DNA of 64,000 nucleotides from Miltoncostaea sp050250915 (lineage in GTDB: Bacteria > Actinomycetota > Thermoleophilia > Miltoncostaeales > Miltoncostaeaceae). This document shows positions 33,923 through 43,949 of the stretch, one piece after another. The translations under genes and the position numbers were made by a program. Positions within the stretch are counted from its first letter, which is position 1; the number at the start of each line of letters is the position of its first letter. The notes beneath the pieces are model-generated. The model saw nothing but the letters and a program-made list of their open reading frames with translations. It did not search any database and was not told where the DNA came from. Location of the stretch: contig JBFWNT010000003.1 of assembly GCA_050250915.1 (NCBI GenBank), positions 1 through 64,000 on the forward strand, read 5' to 3'.

Positions 33923-34600
33923 TCAGACGGGGGCGCCGGCCTCCCCGGGCCGCACCAGACCCGCCTCGTAGGCGAACACGACGGCCTGTGTGCGGTCGCG
34001 GAGCCCGAGTTTGGTGAGCACGGCGGCCACGTGGTTCTTGACGGTGCTCGTGCTGACGACGAGGGCGTCGGCGATCTCGGCGTTGGCCATCCCGCGCGCC
34101 ATCAGCAGCAGGATCTCGCGCTCGCGGGCGGTCAGGTCGGCGAGCCCCGGCGCCGCATCCGACGGGCCGGCCGGGCGCCCCCCGGCGAAACGCTCGATGA
34201 CCCGGCGCGTGACCGCCGGGTCCAGCAGGGCCTCCCCGCCGGCGACCACCCGGACGGCGCGCACCAACTCCTCGGGCGACGCGTTCTTCAGCAGGAACCC
34301 GCTCGCCCCGACGCGCAGCGCCTCGTAGACGTACTCGTCCAGATCGAAGGTCGTGAGCACCAGGATCCGGGTCGCCGGCTGGGCGGCCAGGATCCGCCCG
34401 GCCGCGGCGAGCCCGTCCAGGCGGGGCATCCGGACGTCCATGAGGATCACGTCGGGCGCGAGGCGGGCGGCGGCGGCGATGGCCTCGTCCCCGTCGCCCG
34501 CCTCGGCCACCACGGCCATGTCGGGCTCGGAGTCCACGATCATCCGCAGGCCCCGCCGGATCATCGCCTGGTCGTCGACGATCATCACGCGGGCGCTCAC
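33923..34600 (-). CDS. NarL/FixJ-family response regulator
   Basis: A 225-residue regulator with receiver D9-D10, phospho-acceptor D55 (DVILMDVRMPRLDG), K near 105 (GFLLKNASPEELV) and a C-terminal LuxR helix-turn-helix (LTAREREILLLMARGMANAE, VSTSTVKNHVAAVLTKLGL). It shares the C-terminal QAVVFAYEAGLVRPG style with the regulator at 26.3 kb, so both belong to one subgroup. The GTG overlaps the kinase stop (GTGA). It lies directly before the copper island on the same strand. Confidence 0.92.
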   Translation of the reverse strand: MSARVMIVDDQAMIRRGLRMIVDSEPDMAVVAEAGDGDEAIAAAARLAPDVILMDVRMPRLDGLAAAGRILAAQPATRILVLTTFDLDEYVYEALRVGASGFLLKNASPEELVRAVRVVAGGEALLDPAVTRRVIERFAGGRPAGPSDAAPGLADLTAREREILLLMARGMANAEIADALVVSTSTVKNHVAAVLTKLGLRDRTQAVVFAYEAGLVRPGEAGAPV

Positions 34601-35763
34601 GCCGGCTCCCGCGCGGACAGCGGCCCCGCCGACCGCGCCCGGTCGAGGGGCAGGGTCGCGCTCACCACGAAGCGGCCGTCCCGCGGGCCGGCGGCGAACT
34701 CGCCGTCGTACAGCGCCACCCGCTCCCGCATGCCGATGATCCCGTGCCCGTCGGCGCGCGGGCGGCCCGCGGCGCCCGAGGGAAGGTCGTTGCCCACGTC
34801 GATCACCAGCGCCGCCGGCAGGCGTGACACGCGCACCTCGGCGCCGGACCCGGGCGCGTGGCGGCGGACGTTGGTCAGCGCCTCCTGCACGATCCGGAAC
34901 GCGACCAGCTCCGGGCCGGGGGGCACGTCGCCCATCTCGCCGTCCCGGGTCAGCCGCACCGGCACCCCCGACTCACGGGTGCGCGCGACCAGGTCCTGGA
35001 TGGCCCCGACCCCCGGCTGCGGCGCCCGTGCCGCGCCGTCCTCGTCGCCCTCGCGCATCACCCCGAGCAGACGGCGCATCTCGTCGAGCGTCTCGCGCGC
35101 CGTGGACTCGATCGAGCGGAGCGTGACCTCGACGTCGTCCAGCCCGGACGGCAGCACCGTGCGCGCCGCGCCCGCCTGGATGCCCATCAGGCTCACGGAG
35201 TGCGAGATCACGTCGTGCAGCTCGCGGGCGATCCGCAGGCGCTCCTCGGCCACGGCGCGGCGGGCGTTGCGCTCGGAGTCGCGGCGGCTGGCCCCGACGG
35301 CGCGGCCGAAGAGGTACGGCGCCACCGCGAACGCCCCGATGTAGATGTAGTCGGCGTGCGCGAGGCCGGCCTCGGCGATCGAGGTCGTCCACGCGAGGGC
35401 GATGACCGCGACGATCGTGGCGTAGCCGGCGCGGCGCGCCCCCGGGTCGGCCTGGCTCGCCTGCCCCAGGGCGAACATCGCGAAGAGGATCGGGAAGACG
35501 CTGAAGACGCCGTCGTTGCCCGGCACCCCGGCGAGCAGGGGGATGCAGAGCGCCAGGGCCGCGATGATCGCGACGGGGATCGGCGCACGTCCGCGCCACG
35601 CCAGCGAGAGGGCGCCGACGGCGCCGCAGACCGCGGCCAGCACGACGGGGCCGTGGATGGCCCCGAAGGCGATCTCGGCCTCGATGGCGATCGCGAGCGC
35701 GGCCGGGATGATCCAGTCGCGTGGGCGCGGGAGCCACGCGAGCAGGCGCCGGAGCCGGGTCAT
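34597..35763 (-). CDS. NarL-type sensor histidine kinase
   Basis: A 388-residue kinase with about five N-terminal spans (residues 15-155) and almost no outer domain, HisKA_3 box LRIARELHDVISHSVSLMGI with H183, and an HATPase domain (FRIVQEALTNVRRHAPG, GHGIIGMRERVALYDGE). The nucleotide-binding DxGxG region reads VIDVGNDLPSGA, weaker than usual. ATG 35763 sits at the first family-like residues (MTRLRRLLAWLPRPRDW). It is divergent from the small membrane protein at 35.9 kb and couples to its regulator by GTGA. Confidence 0.9.
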   Translation of the reverse strand: MTRLRRLLAWLPRPRDWIIPAALAIAIEAEIAFGAIHGPVVLAAVCGAVGALSLAWRGRAPIPVAIIAALALCIPLLAGVPGNDGVFSVFPILFAMFALGQASQADPGARRAGYATIVAVIALAWTTSIAEAGLAHADYIYIGAFAVAPYLFGRAVGASRRDSERNARRAVAEERLRIARELHDVISHSVSLMGIQAGAARTVLPSGLDDVEVTLRSIESTARETLDEMRRLLGVMREGDEDGAARAPQPGVGAIQDLVARTRESGVPVRLTRDGEMGDVPPGPELVAFRIVQEALTNVRRHAPGSGAEVRVSRLPAALVIDVGNDLPSGAAGRPRADGHGIIGMRERVALYDGEFAAGPRDGRFVVSATLPLDRARSAGPLSAREPA

Positions 35764-35935
35764 GGGCGCGACGCTATCGCGCGGCCGCGCGCGGGGGATG
35801 GGTCGCGAGGACCGGCCGGGCGCCGCGGGATGGTCCTCGAGAGCCATGGCGATCTCGCCCGCGCGGTCGATGTGCGGGCGGCGACGCCGGCGGATGCTCG
35901 TCCCCGTCATCCAACGGGATTCTCGGGAGGCCGTC

Positions 35936-36184
35936 ATGAACCTGATCGACACGCTGCTCTCGCGCCGGGCGCTCATCGCCGTGGCCGGCGTCGGCGTCGC
36001 CCTCTTCATCGGTGCCGCGATCATCGCCGGCATCTGGGGCCAGCACCCCTCCAACGACGCGGCCGACGTCATCGGCTCGATCTGCTGGTTCGGCTGGATG
36101 GTCGCCGCGCTCGTGCTGGTGGTCCTGAGCGTCGCCGCACTCGTCCGGCGCAGTCTCGGCGGCGGCCGGCGGGCCACGGCCTAG
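35936..36184 (+). CDS. Small two-span membrane protein
   Basis: An 82-residue protein with two hydrophobic helices (about 11-32 and 46-68), a short loop and a basic tail. ATG 35936 is well supported by GGGAGG seven bases upstream. No family is recognised. It is divergent from the histidine kinase and converges on the beta-helix gene; a short palindrome (GTCCGCGGAC) follows its stop. Confidence 0.6.
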   Translation: MNLIDTLLSRRALIAVAGVGVALFIGAAIIAGIWGQHPSNDAADVIGSICWFGWMVAALVLVVLSVAALVRRSLGGGRRATA

Positions 36185-36207
36185 GGGTCCGCGGACGGGG
36201 GCGGGCG

Positions 36208-37947
36208 TCAGCCGGCGGCGACCGTGACGGTGATGAACCGCGGAGCCGAGCGGTTGCCGGCGGCGTCCGTCGCCACCACCCGCAGGCGGTAGCGGCCCGG
36301 AAGCAGGGCGCCCCGCCGCGGGTGCACGAGCAGCCGCAGGCGAACGGTACCCGCGGCCGCGCGGGTGGTGGCGAGGGTGGGCGTCACGGTCACCCAGCGC
36401 GTGCAGCGCCGCGCCCCGCGGCGTGCGCGGGTGCGCTTCACGCAGGCGCGCCCCACGCGGGCGCCCGGCGTGGCGTGCTGGAGGGTCACCGCGATCCGCG
36501 CGGCCTCGTTCAGGTGCGTCGTGAGGACGGTGGTGACGAGCGCGCGGCGGCGCGCGGCGCCCACGCCCGACAGCACCACCAGGTGGCGGCGCGACAGCGC
36601 CGGCGCGCCGAGCACCGGGGCCGTGCCGTCCGCCGCGGCGCCCCCGCCGGTCGTGACGGGGATCACGGGGGCCGGGACGTCGTGCTCGAACGCCCCGATG
36701 TCCGGGGCCGGGCCCTGCGCGCGCGCCCGGCCGTCGAGGTCGGACGGGAGGGCCTCGGCCGCCGGGGTGCCCGCGTCGATCAGGGGCGAGCCCGGCAGCG
36801 GGTGGAAGTCGGCGGCGGCGGTGTTCGTGAACTGCGGGTCGGTCGTGATGTTCCCGGGCCCCTCGGTGATGGCGCCCGCCAGGAGCGAGCCGGCGGCGGG
36901 GTCCCGCGTGACGAAGTCCGAGTGCTCGACGGTCACCAGGCCGAAGTTGCAGAACTGGCCGATCAGGCACGTGACGCCCAGCGTCCCCCGCAGGTCGGTG
37001 GTGCCGCCGCGGGCGACGGTGTTCACGACGACGAGCCGGTTGGGGCCGAGCGTGGGGGTGCTGGAGCGGACCGGCCGCGCCTCGAGGGCCACGCCGGACG
37101 TCGCGATCGCCGTGTCGTTCACCGCGCGCAGCGTCCCGCCCAGCGGCGCGTCGGCGGCGACCGCCACGCCGTCGCCCGCGATGCTGCGCGCCAGCGAGTC
37201 GACCAGCAGGCCCTCGCCGGAGACCGCGGTGATCCCGAGCGCCCGCACCCGGCGGGCCACCGCGCCGGCGCTCTGCAGCTGGAGCCCGCCGTTGACGGTG
37301 GTGTCCTCCACGACCCCGGCGGTGACGACCGTCGGAGGGGGCGTCCCGCGCACCAGGCCGTTCATGCGGCCGACGGCGCTCGTCCGCACGGTCGATCGGG
37401 CCCCGAGGGTCAGGCACGACGAGGTGGCCCGGCTGGTGAGCACGGACCCCTCCATGGTGAGCGGCCCCGGGTCGGGCGCGTCGATGCAGGCGCCGCCCTC
37501 GACCGTGACGTTCCGCACCGTCGCCGCCGTCCCGGAGCCGACCGACAGGGCTGGGATGTCGGTGCCCACGTGGGTGTTGCTCAGGTCGACACCCTCGATC
37601 ACCGTGCCGCTCTGCGCCGTCCCCAGGCTCATCGTGGAGGCGGTCGCGGCGGACGTCAGGGTGGGCCGGGAGGCCGGGTCCGTGGGCGCCCAGCGCAGCG
37701 GGACCGCCGGCAGCGCGATCCCCTGCATGCCGTAGGTGCCGGCCGCGAGGCTGATGGTGTCGCCCGCGCCCGGATGGGCCAGCGCCACGGCGAGCGTGCA
37801 GGGCGCGGCCGGGTCGGTGCACTCGGACGGCGTCGCGCTGCCGGTGGGCGACGCGAAGCGCGTGACCGCGGCCGCCGCCGGGGAGGCCGCGACCGCGCAG
37901 GCCGCCGCGACCATAAGCCCGACCAGGAACCGGCGGAGCACGGTCAT
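36208..37947 (-). CDS. Secreted parallel beta-helix protein
   Basis: A 579-residue protein: signal peptide (1-27), then FASPTGSATPSECTDPAAPC, a typical opening of right-handed beta-helix proteins with a choice-of-anchor style. The middle (40-370) has many short strands rich in Val, Thr, Ser and Gly. PLIDAGTPAAEALPSDLDGR and PDIGAFEHD near 385-420 close the helix. The last 120 residues form an Arg-rich, Ig-like domain with three Cys (RVGRACVKRTRARRGARRCT). It probably binds surface polymers; no catalytic residues are visible. Confidence 0.75.
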   Translation of the reverse strand: MTVLRRFLVGLMVAAACAVAASPAAAAVTRFASPTGSATPSECTDPAAPCTLAVALAHPGAGDTISLAAGTYGMQGIALPAVPLRWAPTDPASRPTLTSAATASTMSLGTAQSGTVIEGVDLSNTHVGTDIPALSVGSGTAATVRNVTVEGGACIDAPDPGPLTMEGSVLTSRATSSCLTLGARSTVRTSAVGRMNGLVRGTPPPTVVTAGVVEDTTVNGGLQLQSAGAVARRVRALGITAVSGEGLLVDSLARSIAGDGVAVAADAPLGGTLRAVNDTAIATSGVALEARPVRSSTPTLGPNRLVVVNTVARGGTTDLRGTLGVTCLIGQFCNFGLVTVEHSDFVTRDPAAGSLLAGAITEGPGNITTDPQFTNTAAADFHPLPGSPLIDAGTPAAEALPSDLDGRARAQGPAPDIGAFEHDVPAPVIPVTTGGGAAADGTAPVLGAPALSRRHLVVLSGVGAARRRALVTTVLTTHLNEAARIAVTLQHATPGARVGRACVKRTRARRGARRCTRWVTVTPTLATTRAAAGTVRLRLLVHPRRGALLPGRYRLRVVATDAAGNRSAPRFITVTVAAG

Positions 37948-38024
37948 GAGAAGACCCTTATACGCGCCGGGCGGCGCCGGTCAACCGCGCAGGCCGCCGC
38001 CGCGTCCAGGGAGTTGCGATCTCG

Positions 38025-38501
38025 CTACTGGGTGATGGCGCACACGGCGTATGCGGTCACCTGCCACGCCCCGAAGTTCGTGGAGGCGTATCCGGTGGCC
38101 CGCCACCGCCCGTGGGTCGTCGGCTGGGAGATCGTCATCGTGGGTCCGGTGGCCCCCTCCACGGCGCCGCCGCCACCGATGAGCTGCTTCCCGGCGGGGC
38201 AGGTCGCGACGGCGTTGCGCGAGCCCGACCCGGCGGTGTTGTCGGAGACCGCGGTGGTGACCTGGACGGCGGCGATGCCGGGGGCTCCGGCGATCCCCTG
38301 CGGGCCGATCGGTCCCTGCGGCCCCCGGATGCCGGGCGCCCTCACCTGCTTCTGCAGCGCCGGCGACAGGTCGTTCAGCTGGATGGTCCCGTTCCTGATG
38401 GAGGAGGAGGTCACGAGCCCACCGGCTGCGTAACCGCCTCCCGTTGCGGCGGCGACGAGGGCGATGACGGCGACCGCCATCGCCGGCGACGGTCTCTGCA
38501 C
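38025..38501 (-). CDS. Secreted protein with a short collagen-like segment
   Basis: A 158-residue protein. The N-terminus QRPSPAMAVAVIALVAAATG is an anchor or signal sequence of a type I associate with Thermoleophilia. It is followed by SSSIRNGTIQLNDLSPALQK, then a short collagen-like stretch (GIRGPQGPIGPQGIAGAPGI), and a C-terminal domain with three Cys (ATCPAGKQLIGGGGA, AVCAITQ). The GTG start has GGGGGA before it. Such proteins are surface-exposed; the role is unknown. Confidence 0.7.
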   Translation of the reverse strand: MQRPSPAMAVAVIALVAAATGGGYAAGGLVTSSSIRNGTIQLNDLSPALQKQVRAPGIRGPQGPIGPQGIAGAPGIAAVQVTTAVSDNTAGSGSRNAVATCPAGKQLIGGGGAVEGATGPTMTISQPTTHGRWRATGYASTNFGAWQVTAYAVCAITQ

Positions 38502-38638
38502 GGCGTCCCCCTGCTCCCGAGTCGTGGCCCGTTGCCGACCCTCTCCGGTCCCGCCGCGGGCCGTCACCTCCCCGATCGTCGAGACGGCGGGCCGCAGGAT
38601 TACGATCGCCGCAGCAAAGGCCACTCGAGGTGAACGGA

Positions 38639-39133
38639 ATGTCCGCGGGCCCCAGGATCGCGACGATCGGCGTCTACGGCTTCGACGCCGGTTCGTTCCT
38701 CCGCCGGCTGCAGGACGCGGACGTCGGGCTGGTGTTCGACGTGCGCCAGCGCCGCGGTGTCCGAGGGTCCGAATACGCGTGGGCGAACGCACGCCGGCTG
38801 CAGGAGGCGCTCGCGGATGCCGGGATCTTCTACGAGCACCGCCCCGAGCTGGCTCCGACCACAGAGCTGCGCCACCTCCAGTACGCGGAGGACGATCGCC
38901 TCGGCGTCGGCAGGCGCTCCCGCCAGAGGCTCGCCCCCGAGTACGCCCGCCGCTACACCGCCGAGATCCTGGACCACGCCGACCTGCTGCCGATCGCGTC
39001 GGGGTTGTCGGGCCTCGGCAAGCCCGCCCTCCTCTGCGTCGAGCGCGACCCCGAGGCCTGCCACCGCTCGCTCATCGCCCAGCGGCTCGCCGAGCGGCAC
39101 GGCGCCGTGGTGGAGCACCTGCGGCCGGAGTGA
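38639..39133 (+). CDS. DUF488 family protein
   Basis: A 164-residue protein of the DUF488 family: TIGVYGFDAGSFLRRLQDA near the start, VFDVRQRRGVRGSEYAW, and the closing CVERDPEACHRSLIAQRLAE whose Cys-His pair is the family hallmark. The biochemical role is unknown. ATG 38639 is chosen over GTG 38630 because GAGG lies at a good distance before it. It is divergent from the collagen-like gene and converges on the ABC permease. Confidence 0.85.
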   Translation: MSAGPRIATIGVYGFDAGSFLRRLQDADVGLVFDVRQRRGVRGSEYAWANARRLQEALADAGIFYEHRPELAPTTELRHLQYAEDDRLGVGRRSRQRLAPEYARRYTAEILDHADLLPIASGLSGLGKPALLCVERDPEACHRSLIAQRLAERHGAVVEHLRPE

Positions 39134-39210
39134 CGCCGGCGGTCTCGACGGGCGAGGAGCGGCGCGCGTCACACCGTCGGGCGCCGTGCATGCGCCGCGG
39201 CGCCCGCGCT

Positions 39211-41742
39211 CTACGTCGACGAGATCGCGTCCAAGACCTCGAGCCGGGTGGACCGGCGCGCCGGGATGAGGGACGCGATCAACCCGAGCGCGATGCCGGC
39301 CAGGAGCACGAGCCCCAGCTGACCGAAGGGCAGGCTGGTGCTGAGCCCGGCATCGGTGTTGCGGCTGATCGCGCCGATCAGGCCCCAGCCGACGATGGAG
39401 CCGAGCACGAGCCCGGTCACGGTCCCGAGCGCCGCGATCAGCACGGACTCGAGCCGGATCATGCGCTGCACGCGCCTGTCGGTCATCCCGACCACGCGCA
39501 GCAGCCCCAGCTCGCGCCGGCGCTCGAGGATCGACAGCGAAAGCGTGTTGATGATCCCGATGAGGGCGACCACCACGCTCATCAGCAGCAGCCCGTTCAC
39601 GGCGTTGATGAGGAAGTCGAACGCCGAGCCGATCAGGCGGCCGATGGCGTTCCCCTCGGTGACCGTGACGTCGGGACGCAGGTCTGCCTGGGCCTCGATG
39701 GCGTCCTTCGTCTCGCTCTGGGCTCCCGAGGCGACGTCGACGAAGGCGACGGTCGGCGCGGTATCCCCGACCAGCCGGTCGAAGGTCGGCGCGGTCACCA
39801 GGCTGCCCACCTGGGAGGAGTCGATCGACAGCTTGGTGACGGCCACGACCTTCAGGTCCGCCGAGCGGCCGTCGTTGCCCACGACGTGGACCGTCGCGCC
39901 GATCTTCGGCGTCGGGCGATCGCTCGAGCCGGCCACGATGCCGCTGCCCTCGGCGTCGACCACCGCGATCGTGCCGTCCTTCAGGTCGGCGAGCGACCCG
40001 GCGGACGTCTTCACGTCGGCGATGTCGGAGATCGTGGCGACATCGGCGGTGGACAGGATCGTCGCCTCGCCGTCGATCGTCACGGACTCGCGCCGGAACG
40101 GGCTCACCGTGTTCACGTCCGGGATCGCCGTGAGCTTGGCGACGAACTGTTCGTCGAGGGTTCCGCCGTCGCTGACGACGAGGTAGTCGGCGCTCTCCAC
40201 CTTCTTCAGCTCGCCGACCACGAAGTCCTTGGCGCTGGTGCCGGCGACGGTCACGAGCGTCACCAGGAAGACGCCGATCAGCAGGGCGTTCGCCGTGGTG
40301 GCCGTGCGGCGCGGGTTGCGCGCGGTGTTGTCCGCCGCGAGCCGCCCCTCCATGCCGAGGCGCGACATGAGCGGCGTCACCAGGCGCGTGCCCCACAGCG
40401 CGATGACCGGGCCGGCGACGATGGTGCCGACGAACATCAGGAGCGCCCCGACGCCGACGGTCCAGGCGCTGGTGCCGAGCAGCACCGCGGCCAGCCCGAG
40501 GACCAGCAGCACCATCGTGGCGACGACGCGCCGGCGCGAGACGGAGACACTTTCGACGGAGGCGTCCCGCAGCGCCTGGATCGGCTCGGTGCGCGACGCC
40601 CGGCGTGCGGGGATCATGACCGACGCGACGGTGATGACGGTCCCGATCAGGATGCCCAGGATCACGGTCTGCGGCCGCACCGCGATGCCGCCGCCGGGTA
40701 GCGACACGCCCAACCAGCCAAGGATCGCGATCACGAGGAACGAGAGCCCGATGCCGGTCACCACGCCGAGCGCCGAGCCGAGGAGGCCGATGACCACGCC
40801 CTCCCAGCGCAGGGAGCGGCGGATCTGCTTCGGCGTGGCGCCGATGGCGGCGAGCACCGCGATCTCGCGCATCCGCTGCGCGACGATGACGCTGAAGGTG
40901 TTGTAGATGACGAACGCGCCGACCAGCAGGGCCAGGATGGCGAAGGCCTGCAGCGCGTTCTTCAACACCCGCCCGATCCCGCCGGTCTTGCTCCGCTGGT
41001 CGGCCCGGAACTCCTCACCGGTCTGCGCCTCGAAGCCGCTCGGAGCCAGCTTGGCGACCTCGGCGGTCAGCTGCGCCGGGGACCCCGAGCCGCGCAGGTA
41101 GAGGCTCTGGTACTCGGGGATCCCGGAGCTCAACCAGTCGAAGGCGTCGGCCGTCGACAGGGACACCGTGCCGCTGGAATCGATCGAGTCCGAGCTGCCG
41201 AACTTCGTGTGCCCGACCACGGTGACCGGGAACTGCCCCGCCAGCGTGAGAATGGTGGCCTTGGCGCCGACGGGCAGGTCGTGGTTGCGCGCGAGCCCCT
41301 CGTCCACGGCGATCTCGCCGGCCGCCTCGGGGGCCCGGCCCTCGCTCACGTCGAGCGGATTGAGGTCAGCGTCGTCCACCCAGAGCCGGCCGGTCGCGTT
41401 CTGGGCGAAGGGCTTGCCGTCGGCGCCGAGGAAGCCCACCGAGCCGGTCAGTACGCCGTCGCCGGCCTCCACGCCGGGCAGGGCCGTGATCCGGTCGGCC
41501 GCGGCGCGGGGGATCCGCGCCTGCTTCGAGAGGTTGCCCAGGTCGCCCGACGCGTCTACCGGCACCACGGCCACGTCGACCGCGCCGTACTGCTTGTTGA
41601 CGTCCCCCTCCAGGCTCGAGATGACGCGGTCGGAGATGAAGCCGGTGGCGGTGAAGAAGGCGACGCCGGTGAGGATCGCGACGAGCGTCGCGATGTAGCG
41701 CCCGCGGTTGTGGACGACACCGCGCCAGGCGAGCTTCAGCAA
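39211..41742 (-). CDS. FtsX/MacB-like ABC transporter permease
   Basis: An 843-residue permease. One span opens the protein (LKLAWRGVVHNRGRYIATLV), followed by a large outer MacB-type domain (about 45-255), a first FtsX domain with three spans (about 265-400), two further spans, a second outer domain (about 500-700) and a second FtsX domain (about 710-830). It starts at TTG 41742, four bases after the ATPase stop. With the ATPase it forms a type VII ABC transporter that moves lipids, lipoproteins or peptides out of the membrane, or works mechanically. Confidence 0.88.
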   Translation of the reverse strand: MLKLAWRGVVHNRGRYIATLVAILTGVAFFTATGFISDRVISSLEGDVNKQYGAVDVAVVPVDASGDLGNLSKQARIPRAAADRITALPGVEAGDGVLTGSVGFLGADGKPFAQNATGRLWVDDADLNPLDVSEGRAPEAAGEIAVDEGLARNHDLPVGAKATILTLAGQFPVTVVGHTKFGSSDSIDSSGTVSLSTADAFDWLSSGIPEYQSLYLRGSGSPAQLTAEVAKLAPSGFEAQTGEEFRADQRSKTGGIGRVLKNALQAFAILALLVGAFVIYNTFSVIVAQRMREIAVLAAIGATPKQIRRSLRWEGVVIGLLGSALGVVTGIGLSFLVIAILGWLGVSLPGGGIAVRPQTVILGILIGTVITVASVMIPARRASRTEPIQALRDASVESVSVSRRRVVATMVLLVLGLAAVLLGTSAWTVGVGALLMFVGTIVAGPVIALWGTRLVTPLMSRLGMEGRLAADNTARNPRRTATTANALLIGVFLVTLVTVAGTSAKDFVVGELKKVESADYLVVSDGGTLDEQFVAKLTAIPDVNTVSPFRRESVTIDGEATILSTADVATISDIADVKTSAGSLADLKDGTIAVVDAEGSGIVAGSSDRPTPKIGATVHVVGNDGRSADLKVVAVTKLSIDSSQVGSLVTAPTFDRLVGDTAPTVAFVDVASGAQSETKDAIEAQADLRPDVTVTEGNAIGRLIGSAFDFLINAVNGLLLMSVVVALIGIINTLSLSILERRRELGLLRVVGMTDRRVQRMIRLESVLIAALGTVTGLVLGSIVGWGLIGAISRNTDAGLSTSLPFGQLGLVLLAGIALGLIASLIPARRSTRLEVLDAISST

Positions 41743-41746
41743 GTGC

Positions 41747-42487
<741 letters not shown>

Positions 42488-42622
42488 CGTCGCCGGTGGT
42501 CCTTCCCGTGAATGGTGCGGAGCTCGGCGTCGACGGCCGGCCGGGGATCCCGGCGGCGTCCGCGAGTGGGAGCGTGGGCGTTCACAGCGACCGGAGGATG
42601 TACGCCGGGCGCCTTCCTCGAA

Positions 42623-42637
42623 TCCGTAATATTCGGA
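42623..42637. promoter_or_regulatory. AT-rich dyad upstream of the ABC operon
   Basis: TCCGTAATATTCGGA, with TCCG and CGGA arms around an AT-rich core, stands out in otherwise GC-rich DNA. It lies 136 bases before the ABC ATPase start. On the minus strand TATTAC could be part of a -10 element. An operator or promoter role is inference. Confidence 0.3.
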
Positions 42638-42733
42638 CTCGCCGGATCGGGTTTCCCGCAGGTCCCAGCGGCGGCGGTGTCGGTTCCCGGCGGGGCGCAG
42701 TCGGGCGGCCTCCGCCGGTCCCCCGATCCCCGG

Positions 42734-43561
42734 TCAGACCCCCCCGCGTGCGCCCAGCAGCGTCGCAGCGGGCCGGACCACGCGCGGATCGGCGGGACGC
42801 GCGACGTTGTCGTCGCGGTGTGCATAGTCGAACGAGCCGAGGACGTGGCGGATCGCCTCGATTCGCGCCCGCCGCTTGTCGTTGGAGTTCACGACGGTCC
42901 ACGGCGCGGCGGCGCTGTCGGTGGCGACCAGCATCGCGTCGCGCGCCGCCGAGTAGTCGTCGAAGCGGGTGAGGGCGGCCTCGTCCATCGGCGACAGCTT
43001 CCAGAGCTTCAGCGGATCGGACCGGCGCGCCTCGAAGCGGCGGGCCTGCTCCTCCCGCGACACGGTGAACCAGAGTTTGAACAGGTGCAGGCCCGCGTCG
43101 ACGAGGTTCCGCTCCAGCTCCGGCGCCTGACGCAGGAACTCGCCGTACTCGACGGGCGTCGAGAAGCCCATCATGCGCTCCACGCCGGCGCGGTTGTACC
43201 AGGACCGGTCGAACAGCACGATCTCGCCGCGCGTCGGAAGGTGGGAGATGTAGCGCTGGAAGTACCACTGGCCCATCTCGGTCTCGTTCGGCTTGGCGAG
43301 GGCCACGACGCGGGTCATGCGAGGGTTGAGGTGCTCGGTCAACCGCTTGATCGCGCCGCCCTTGCCGGCGGCGTCGCGTCCTTCGAACAGGATCGCGATG
43401 CGTTGTCCCGTGGCCTGGGTCCACGCCTGGAGCTTCCCCAGCTCGATCTGCAGCCCGAGCAGCTCCTCCTCGTAGGCACGCCGCCGCATGCGCTCCGGGT
43501 ACGGCGGTTCGCGCTCCATCGTGCGGAGGTCGGTCGGCGGTCCGACCGCGTCGGGGGCCAC
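42734..43561 (-). CDS. Polyphosphate kinase 2 (PPK2)
   Basis: A 275-residue single-domain PPK2. Walker A is EGRDAAGKGG (about 60-69); the lid module has FDRSWYNRAGVE; RFEARRSDPLKLWKLSPMD is also diagnostic. PPK2 enzymes transfer phosphate between polyphosphate and nucleotides. The length fits one-domain members acting on nucleoside diphosphates or monophosphates; the class cannot be told by eye. The start may be GTG 43561 or ATG 43519; neither has a clear ribosome site. It lies upstream of the ABC operon on the same strand, 246 bases away. Confidence 0.9.
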   Translation of the reverse strand: MAPDAVGPPTDLRTMEREPPYPERMRRRAYEEELLGLQIELGKLQAWTQATGQRIAILFEGRDAAGKGGAIKRLTEHLNPRMTRVVALAKPNETEMGQWYFQRYISHLPTRGEIVLFDRSWYNRAGVERMMGFSTPVEYGEFLRQAPELERNLVDAGLHLFKLWFTVSREEQARRFEARRSDPLKLWKLSPMDEAALTRFDDYSAARDAMLVATDSAAAPWTVVNSNDKRRARIEAIRHVLGSFDYAHRDDNVARPADPRVVRPAATLLGARGGV

Positions 43562-43844
43562 GCGCGGATCATGTCAGGCGGGCCACGATCACACGCGGGC
43601 GTCCGCCGTATCCGGTTCGTGCCACGCAGGATCCTTGCGGGATGGGGCGCGATCGGCGAATCGCCACCGCGCACCTCCGTCGCAGGTCGGCGCCCATCGG
43701 GGCACGGCGCCGGACGGGTGGGTCCGTCGCCCCGCTGTCTCTGACGCCTGAACGGCGGTGGAGCGCTCGCCGACGCTCCATCTGACCCGCGAGCCCGATG
43801 GGACCGCGGACCGAGGAGAACCTGCTCTGGGGATCTTCTCCGAG

Positions 43845-43918
43845 AGCCGGAGAGGGGATTCGAACCCCTGACCTGCCGCTTACAAGGCGGCTGCTCTGAC
43901 CGACTGAGCTACTCCGGC
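43845..43918 (-). tRNA. tRNA-Thr (anticodon UGU)
   Basis: On the minus strand the sequence folds into a full cloverleaf: acceptor GCCGGAG/CTCCGGC, D-arm GCTC/GAGC, anticodon stem GCCGC/GCGGC with loop CTTGTAA giving anticodon TGT, a 5-base variable loop AGGTC, and T-arm AGGGG-TTCGAAT-CCCCT. The discriminator is T and no CCA is encoded. It is 31 bases downstream of the GlsB gene on the same strand. A stem of GGAGAA and TTCTCC just past its 3' end may help ending or processing. Confidence 0.95.
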
Positions 43919-43949
43919 GGGTCGCTGGAGGATCGCGCCTCGGCGCGGG

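Noticed and set aside
34858..38433. A 1191-codon plus-strand frame
   Set aside because: It runs antisense through a histidine kinase, a beta-helix gene and a collagen-like gene, so it cannot be one real protein.
43562..43844. Small genes between PPK2 and the tRNA
   Set aside because: Frames of about 70-90 codons exist on both strands, but none has a ribosome site, domain or typical codon pattern; only a 7-base-pair stem at 43759-43780 is seen.
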